A DNA stretch of 64,000 nt from Lachnospiraceae bacterium (GTDB lineage Bacteria; Bacillota; Clostridia; Lachnospirales; Lachnospiraceae): the NCBI GenBank assembly GCA_017394885.1, contig JAFPWO010000001.1:32625-96624 (forward strand). Direction: 5' to 3'. The notes under the pieces are model-generated. The model searched no databases and was not told the origin of the DNA. It saw only the letters and a list, made by a program, of their open reading frames with translations. Shown in pieces: positions 59,395 to 64,000 of this stretch. The translations under genes were made by a program, and so were the position numbers. Within the stretch, counting starts at the first letter, position 1. Each line of letters starts with the position of its first letter.

Positions 59395-59643
59395 CGCCTC
59401 CGGGTCCTCGCCGCCCTCCGCGGCGGCTTCCGGCGCCGCTTCGGCTTCCGGCATCGCTTCGGCTTCCGGCGCCATTTCGGCTTCCGGAGGCATTTCGGCT
59501 TCTCCGAAGCTTTCCCCCGCCTGCGCCTCGTACTTTTCCATCTCTTTTTTCGCTTTGTAGACCCGGATCCGCTCGCGGATCGCGATTATAACAAAAAATA
59601 TGGCGCCCATGCCAATTATCGCAAGAAATTTGGGATCGTTCAT
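59389..59643 (-). CDS. Small membrane protein with Glu-Ala-Pro repeats
   Basis: 84 residues, start after GGAGGAGGAG on the minus strand. One N-terminal span (about residues 7-22), a basic segment (RERIRVYKAKKEMEKYEA), then a tail of repeated EAEMPPEAE-type units. Overlaps the MATE gene end by six bases. Function unknown; real because of the ribosome site and membrane segment. Confidence 0.55.
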   Translation of the reverse strand: MNDPKFLAIIGMGAIFFVIIAIRERIRVYKAKKEMEKYEAQAGESFGEAEMPPEAEMAPEAEAMPEAEAAPEAAAEGGEDPEAL

Positions 59644-59770
59644 GATGCTCTCCTCCTCCTGCGGTCCGGGGCCTTCCCGAAGCCGTTTTGATTATTATGC
59701 AGTATAACAGAGGTTCGGCCTTTTGTCGAGGAAAACCCTTTCATTTCAAAGGATAAAAACCATCTTTTAC

Positions 59771-59799
59771 TTGACAGGCCGGGGGCAAAATACAATAAT
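59771..59799 (+). promoter_or_regulatory. Promoter of the fructoselysine-type operon
   Basis: TTGACA (exact) and AATAAT, spacer 17; a TATAAT a few bases further is at a less favourable distance. The transcript would start near 59806. Confidence 0.6.
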
Positions 59800-59847
59800 A
59801 TAATTAGGAAAAAAGGGTCAATTTCAACAATATCAAACACATCTATC

Positions 59848-59875
59848 GGTGATCTGCGCCTTTTTGCGGATCGCC
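59848..59875 (+). promoter_or_regulatory. Leader hairpin before the kinase/deglycase fusion gene
   Basis: GGTGATCTGC pairs with GCGGATCGCC (two wobbles) around GCCTTTTT, ending a few bases before the AAAGGAG ribosome site. It may regulate access to that site. Confidence 0.4.
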
Positions 59876-59891
59876 AAAGAAAGGAGTCTGT

Positions 59892-61781
59892 ATGAAGGTT
59901 ATTGGAGTCGGGGACAACACCTGCGACAAGTACGAGACACTGAGGACCATGTATCCCGGAGGGCAGGCGCTGAACTATGCCGCCTTTTCCAAGATGCTCG
60001 GCGCGGACGCCTCCTACATGGGGGTATTCGGCCGGGATGAAGTCGCGGACCACATTCTCGCCACACTGGACGAGATGGGGGTGGAGCACAGCCACTGCCG
60101 GCAGTATGACGGGGAAAACGGCTACGCGCGCATCGCGCTGGTCGACGGCGACCGTGTCTTCCTCAGCAGCAACAAGGGCGGCATCGCGAAAGAAAAGCCC
60201 TTGGATCTGAACGAGGATGATCTGGAATACTTAAAGCAGTTCGCCGTGATCCACACCAGCAACAACTCTCACTTCAACAGCCAGCTAGCCAAAGTCAAGA
60301 CCACCGGCGTTCCGCTGAGCTACGACTTTTCCGGCAAGTGGACCGAGGATGAGCTGGTCGCGGAAGTCGCGCCGTACGCGGACTATGTCACGCTCTCCTG
60401 CGGCTCCGTCAGCGACGAGGAAGTCCGGGACATCTGCTTCCGCATGAAGGAAAAAGGCTGCAAAAATATCGTCGCGTCCCGCGGCAGCCTCGGCGCGGTC
60501 TTCTATGACGGAGAGACCTTCTTCTTCCAGGCGCCGGATTATGTGGACGCGCTGGATACCTTAGGCGCGGGCGACTCCTTCGCGGCCGCCTTCCTGCTGT
60601 CCGTGGCCCATTCCCGGGAAGATCATCCGGAAGAAATGGAAAAGAAGGGCGAGGTCTATCAGGAAGAGATCCGCAAAGCCCTGCAGTATGCCGCGAAATT
60701 CGCGGCCACGACCTGCCTTGTCCACGGCGCGTTCGGCCACGGCAAGGAATATGACCCCGATGCGAAATTAAGCGGAAGCACATTCATCAGGCAAGGAGGA
60801 ATATCTGTTATGAGTGTAAAAGAAATTATTGCGGAAATTAAGGGAAAGTTTGAAGAGCGCGGCGGACTGCACCACGTTTACTTTGTCGCCTGCGGCGGCT
60901 CCAAGGCCGCGATTTTCCCGGGCCTGTATCTGCTGCAGAGCGAAGCGAAGACCTTCGCGGCCACGACCTATACCAGCAACGAATTCGTGCATGCCCTGCC
61001 GAAAGAGGTCGGCGCGAACTCCCTCGTCATCATCTGCTCGCTGAAAGCCACCGCGGAGAGCGTCAAGGCCGTTGAGACCGCCAATGCCGCCGGTGCGATC
61101 ACGATCGCCATGACCGGCAACTACGATACCGGGATGGCCAAAGTCGGCCAGTATGTGGTCGTTTATTCCAACGGCGACAACCAGATCTACAGCGACTCCA
61201 ACCAGGCCAACTCCCTGCGCATCGGCTTCGAGCTGCTGCATCAGTTTGAGGGCTATGCCAACTATGACAAGGCCATGGAAGCGTATCAGTATATCGATGA
61301 GATCGTTGCCGAAGAAAAGGTCCGCTGCATGGACGAAGCCACGGCCTGGGCGAAGAAGAACTACAACGAGAACATTTTCTACGTGCTGGCTTCCGGCTCG
61401 AACTACGGCGTCGCGTATTCCATGTGCTGCTGCCACTTTGAGGAGATGCAATGGAAGCACGGCGTATGCATGCACACCGGCGAATATTTCCACGGGCCCT
61501 TCGAGACCACCGACAAGAACCTCCCGATGGTCCTGATCATGGGCCAGGGCCGCACCCGCGCGCTGGATGAACGGTGCCTGAAGTTCCTGAAGACCTATGC
61601 AGAAAACTTCATCATCATCGACTTCGAAAAGATGAACAAGGGCCGCATTGATGAGAGCGTCGCCGAGTTCTTCGCGCCGGTCACCCTGATCCCGATCGAG
61701 CGCTGGTATGTCTATCAAATGTCCCTGATCACCGGGCATGATATGGATATGCGCCGCTATATGTACAAGGTAGAATACTAA
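59892..61781 (+). CDS. Fused fructoselysine 6-kinase (PfkB) and fructoselysine-6-phosphate deglycase (SIS)
   Basis: 629 residues in one open frame. Residues 1-290 are a PfkB kinase like FrlD (MKVIGVGDNTCDKY, GGQALNYAAF, signature DTLGAGDSFAAAF). Residues about 307-629 are a SIS-domain deglycase like FrlB (VYFVACGGSKAAIFPG, then the MTGNYDTGMAK segment and the catalytic-region GEYFHGPFET). In E. coli these are separate proteins that phosphorylate fructoselysine and cleave the product to lysine and glucose-6-phosphate. A full AGGAGG and ATG (60794, 60810) lie at the junction, so the deglycase may also be made alone. Whether the amine is lysine or another is unknown. Confidence 0.85.
   Translation: MKVIGVGDNTCDKYETLRTMYPGGQALNYAAFSKMLGADASYMGVFGRDEVADHILATLDEMGVEHSHCRQYDGENGYARIALVDGDRVFLSSNKGGIAKEKPLDLNEDDLEYLKQFAVIHTSNNSHFNSQLAKVKTTGVPLSYDFSGKWTEDELVAEVAPYADYVTLSCGSVSDEEVRDICFRMKEKGCKNIVASRGSLGAVFYDGETFFFQAPDYVDALDTLGAGDSFAAAFLLSVAHSREDHPEEMEKKGEVYQEEIRKALQYAAKFAATTCLVHGAFGHGKEYDPDAKLSGSTFIRQGGISVMSVKEIIAEIKGKFEERGGLHHVYFVACGGSKAAIFPGLYLLQSEAKTFAATTYTSNEFVHALPKEVGANSLVIICSLKATAESVKAVETANAAGAITIAMTGNYDTGMAKVGQYVVVYSNGDNQIYSDSNQANSLRIGFELLHQFEGYANYDKAMEAYQYIDEIVAEEKVRCMDEATAWAKKNYNENIFYVLASGSNYGVAYSMCCCHFEEMQWKHGVCMHTGEYFHGPFETTDKNLPMVLIMGQGRTRALDERCLKFLKTYAENFIIIDFEKMNKGRIDESVAEFFAPVTLIPIERWYVYQMSLITGHDMDMRRYMYKVEY
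60794..60812 (+). promoter_or_regulatory. Internal ribosome-binding site at the fusion junction
   Basis: AGGAGG (60794-60799), ten-base spacer and ATG (60810) in the same frame as the fusion protein. They mark the ancestral start of the deglycase (MSVKEIIAEIKGKFEERGG). The kinase frame has lost its stop before this point. Confidence 0.7.
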
Positions 61782-61814
61782 GCAGCTGCACGCTGTCTCA
61801 GACAGGAGGATTGT

Positions 61815-62717
61815 ATGCCGACAGTAAAAAGATCGCAGATCTCTGCGATGAACATTCCCTACCGTATGTGCACGCTGGAATACTTTCTGGACACGCAGCA
61901 GGCGCTGGGCGTCAAAAGTATTGAGCTGTACGGCGGTTCCCCTCACGTGACCTTAAGCTTTGACGTGGTCTCGGACTGGAAAGCCGTCCGGGAAGCCGTC
62001 GAAAGCCGCGGGATGAAGGTCATCGCCTTCACCCCCGAAAGCGCGACCTATCAGTACCTGCTCTGCACCGAAAACCCGCTGGTCCGAGAAAAGTCCTTCC
62101 TTTATTTCGCAAACGCCGTAAAGGCAGCGAAGGAGCTGGGCGCGAAGCTCGTTCCCGTAAGCTGCGCGGGAGGACTGAAGGATCATGATCCGGGCGTCGC
62201 CTACTTCAACGCCGTGGAGAGCCTGCGCAGACTGGCCCCCATCGCGGAAGAGCTGGGCGTGACCATCGCCGTAGAAACTATGTGCCCGGACGCCTCGGTC
62301 GTCATCAATACGCTGCCGGAGCTTAAAAAGCTCCTTGCGGACGTGAACAGCCCAAATGTGAAGCCCTGCATCGACGTCTGCGCCATGCGCACCGCGGGCG
62401 AGACCTTCGACGAGTGGTTCGACGCCTTTGGCGGCGATATCGCCCACATCCACTTCACCGACGGAAGGCCGGCCGGCCGCCTGTACTGGGGGCAGGGCCT
62501 CCATCCGCTGGACGATTATCTCCAGACGCTGAACGACCGCGGCTATACCGGATATCTGGGGCTGAACATCAACAACCGCGGCAACTGGTTCGACTGGAAC
62601 AAGCTGACCGAGCAGGGATGGACCGGCGACGGCTTCTATCCCGAAAACTACTGGTTTAACCCCGCGGCCATCGACCGGAAAAACTGGGAAGCGTTCGCTC
62701 CCTATCTTACGGACTGA
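61815..62717 (+). CDS. FrlC-like TIM-barrel sugar isomerase/epimerase
   Basis: 300 residues, start after GGAGG. AP-endonuclease-2-type TIM barrel: YRMCTLEYFLDTQQALGVKS, then IELYGGSPHV, AIAVETM-like strand (TIAVETMCPDAS), CIDVCAMRTAGE and HIHFTDG. The metal ligands would be the Glu in VETM, Asp in CIDV, His in IHFTD and a later Glu/Asp. FrlC epimerises psicoselysine to fructoselysine. The position directly behind the kinase/deglycase fusion supports that or a similar ketose-amine epimerisation. Confidence 0.82.
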   Translation: MPTVKRSQISAMNIPYRMCTLEYFLDTQQALGVKSIELYGGSPHVTLSFDVVSDWKAVREAVESRGMKVIAFTPESATYQYLLCTENPLVREKSFLYFANAVKAAKELGAKLVPVSCAGGLKDHDPGVAYFNAVESLRRLAPIAEELGVTIAVETMCPDASVVINTLPELKKLLADVNSPNVKPCIDVCAMRTAGETFDEWFDAFGGDIAHIHFTDGRPAGRLYWGQGLHPLDDYLQTLNDRGYTGYLGLNINNRGNWFDWNKLTEQGWTGDGFYPENYWFNPAAIDRKNWEAFAPYLTD

Positions 62718-62735
62718 GAAAGGAGGCGCAGGAGG

Positions 62736-63572
62736 ATGAAATATTTCAGCAAAGACCGTTTCTGTAATTTCAATCTGCATTACGATTCCTTCTATTCGCT
62801 GCGCTATTTCTTCGAGTGCATGAAGAAGCTGGACGTGAAGCACTGCGAGCTGATCGCGGGCCATCAGAGCCTCTATATGGACCATAAGGAGATCTGCGAT
62901 TTAAGTGAAGTGAAGCAGCTTTCCCGGGACAACGGAGTGAAGATCGACGTCATTACCGCGCAGAACTGCCGCTTCCCGTATCAGTACGGCGCGAAGGAGC
63001 CCGAGCTTCGGGAGATGACCTACGAGTTCTTCGCCAACGGGATCCGCATGGCGGCCGAGCTCGGCGCGCACATCGTACAGTGCAACACCGGCTGGGGCTA
63101 TCTGAACGAGCCGCTCGAAGACTGCCGGAAACGCTGCGCCGACCTGATCCGGCGTCTCTGCGAATTCGCCGACGGCTACGACGTCAGCCTGGCCTGCGAG
63201 TCGCTGCGTCCGCAGGAATCGCTTTTCGGCTGCCGCCTGGACCAGATCAAGGAGCTCTCCGATATGGTGGATCATCCCCGTTTCGGGATCCTGATCGATA
63301 CCACGGCCATGGGCGTTGCCGGAGAAACGATCCAGCAGTGGTTCGACGTCTTCGGCAAGAAGATCATTCATATGCACTTTATCGATGCGAATCCGTACTT
63401 CCATTACCTCTGGGGCGAAGGAAAGCGGAATCTGGGCGAAGATCTGAAGGTGCTCTATGACAACGGCTATGAAGGCCTGATCAGCCAGGAGCTGACACTC
63501 GGGGCCTACTATCAGCATCCGTATGAGACGGACCTGAAGAACCTCGCCGCCTTCAGCGAGTATCTGTACTGA
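62736..63572 (+). CDS. Second sugar-phosphate isomerase/epimerase-type TIM barrel
   Basis: 278 residues, start after GGAGG. Same fold as the previous gene but divergent: CELIAGHQSL early, GAHIVQCNTGWG, SLACESLRPQES (Glu ligand), FGILIDTTAMGVAGE (Asp ligand), HMHFIDANPYFHYLW (His/Asp ligands) and GLISQELTLG (Glu ligand) near the end. A complete metal-ligand set suggests an active isomerase or epimerase. Two such genes in a row imply that two different ketose-amine or ketose substrates are handled. A terminator follows. Confidence 0.82.
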   Translation: MKYFSKDRFCNFNLHYDSFYSLRYFFECMKKLDVKHCELIAGHQSLYMDHKEICDLSEVKQLSRDNGVKIDVITAQNCRFPYQYGAKEPELREMTYEFFANGIRMAAELGAHIVQCNTGWGYLNEPLEDCRKRCADLIRRLCEFADGYDVSLACESLRPQESLFGCRLDQIKELSDMVDHPRFGILIDTTAMGVAGETIQQWFDVFGKKIIHMHFIDANPYFHYLWGEGKRNLGEDLKVLYDNGYEGLISQELTLGAYYQHPYETDLKNLAAFSEYLY

Positions 63573-63589
63573 TCCCGGCCGACAGAGAA

Positions 63590-63626
63590 GGGAGCCCTGG
63601 GGTACGGTTCCAGGGCTCCCTTTTTC
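63590..63626 (+). terminator. Intrinsic terminator of the fructoselysine-type operon
   Basis: GGGAGCCCTGG and CCAGGGCTCCC form a perfect eleven-base stem, followed directly by TTTTTC. Confidence 0.92.
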
Positions 63627-63654
63627 TGTCACTTTACATTTTTTTCAAAAGTGC

Positions 63655-63683
63655 TTGACAGGCTGTTTCAGCTGTGGTATTTT
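63655..63683 (+). promoter_or_regulatory. Promoter of the tRNA cluster
   Basis: TTGACA (exact) and TATTTT with a 17-base spacer, about 39 bases upstream of the initiator tRNA. Confidence 0.7.
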
Positions 63684-63721
63684 ATTTAAGCGCCTCAAAA
63701 AGCGCACTGCACTTTACATAA

Positions 63722-63795
63722 CGCGGGATAGAGCAGTCCGGAAGCTCGTCGGGCTCATAACCCGGAGGTCGCAGGTTCAAATCCTGCTCCCGCTA
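63722..63795 (+). tRNA. Initiator tRNA-fMet (CAT)
   Basis: Cloverleaf: acceptor CGCGGGA/TCCCGCT with a non-pairing first position (C1 opposite U72). D arm GAGC.AG; anticodon loop CTCATAA with CAT at 63756-63758, preceded by GGG and followed by CCC, the three G-C pairs of initiators. T arm GCAGG-TTCAAAT-CCTGC. No encoded CCA. The unpaired first position and the GGG:CCC stem identify it as initiator rather than elongator. Confidence 0.93.
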
Positions 63796-63802
63796 CGATA
63801 GG

Positions 63803-63965
63803 GAGGAAGAGCAAAGATCCCGATACTCAATTGAAAAACGCGTTGCGTTTTTCAATTGTCTTGGCCTGGCAATGCAGGCCAAGAACAAACTGCCTCGACA
63901 CGAATGCGTGAAAGCGAGCTTTCCCGCAACGTGTCTCCGCATTTGGTATCTGCTCCTGCGCTTCC
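63803..63965. repeat. Composite element of three nested hairpins between tRNA genes
   Basis: Three consecutive hairpins: CAATTGAAAAACGC with its exact complement (63828-63858), CTTGGCCTG with CAGGCCAAG (63860-63883), and GACACG..TGCG.GAAAGC with GCTTTC.CGCA.CGTGTC (63897-63935). They are enclosed by weakly complementary outer segments (63803-63824 with 63945-63965). No reading frame or T-run is evident. It may be a dispersed palindromic element or a structured spacer used in tRNA processing. Confidence 0.6.
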
Positions 63966-63973
63966 AAACTTAT

Positions 63974-64000
63974 GCTCAGATAGCTCAGATGGTAGAGCAG
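63974..64000 (+). tRNA. 5' end of a second tRNA gene (cut by the window edge)
   Basis: GCTCAGA (acceptor 5' strand), TA, GCTC-AGATGGTA-GAGC (complete D arm) and AG match the first 27 bases of a tRNA. The anticodon is outside the window, so identity is unknown. Confidence 0.75.

Overview
The window looks like chromosome from a strictly anaerobic, moderately high-GC Bacillota, most likely class Clostridia (Lachnospiraceae or a related gut lineage). The reasons are family content (reverse rubrerythrin, 2-hydroxyacyl-CoA dehydratase-like proteins with an ATP-driven activator, YitT, DHHW/MBOAT and DUF4358 surface genes, a BspA-like leucine-rich-repeat protein, a MsmK-type ABC importer), strong AGGAGG ribosome sites and sigma-A-like promoters. 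This is inference from gene families; no marker gene fixes the genus.

Layout. 1-2.5 kb: a minus-strand pair of 2-hydroxyacyl-CoA dehydratase-like subunits, the second cut by the window edge. 2.7-6 kb: reverse rubrerythrin, zinc-ribbon and small membrane proteins, a secreted LRR protein, and a relic of a second rubrerythrin 3' end. 6-13 kb, minus strand: YitT, a GNAT, then a five-gene surface O-acylation cluster (DHHW, MBOAT, DUF4358, two SGNH proteins). 13.1-21.6 kb, plus strand: the most unusual block. It holds a CooC-type nickel-insertion ATPase, a second dehydratase-like pair, its activator, a tiny membrane protein, a stand-alone protein resembling part of acetyl-CoA synthase, a His-rich protein, a CooT nickel-binding protein and an Old-Yellow-Enzyme/Fe-S/FAD reductase. 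No CO dehydrogenase or full acetyl-CoA synthase gene is present. 21.7-25.7 kb: a mazEF-like pair with a frameshifted toxin, an unrecognised membrane-protein operon and a DMP19-like protein. 25.7-30.7 kb, minus strand: a GH13 glucosidase, a ParB-like/BMP-like protein and a class V aminotransferase. 31-41.5 kb: a DeoR regulator and a sugar ABC importer operon with two unusual lipoproteins and a GH2 enzyme.

41.6-45.7 kb is a small accessory patch with lower GC: an autoregulated TetR gene, a nucleotidyltransferase-acetyltransferase fusion, a GNAT broken by one nonsense codon, a HAD nucleotidase, an NlpC/P60-like protein and another GNAT. From 45.7 to 63.6 kb lies a large catabolic region: FGGY kinase and BtpA-like protein (minus), then GltS, ornithine-cyclodeaminase-like, EamA, divergent NagB-like, PfkB, cupin-like, EutH, HAD phosphatase, AbgT and MATE genes. 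A fused fructoselysine kinase/deglycase and two FrlC-like isomerases follow. The gene mix suggests uptake and breakdown of sugar-amine (Amadori-type) conjugates, with uptake and processing of the released amines or amino acids. The right edge holds an initiator tRNA-Met, a composite palindromic element and the start of another tRNA.
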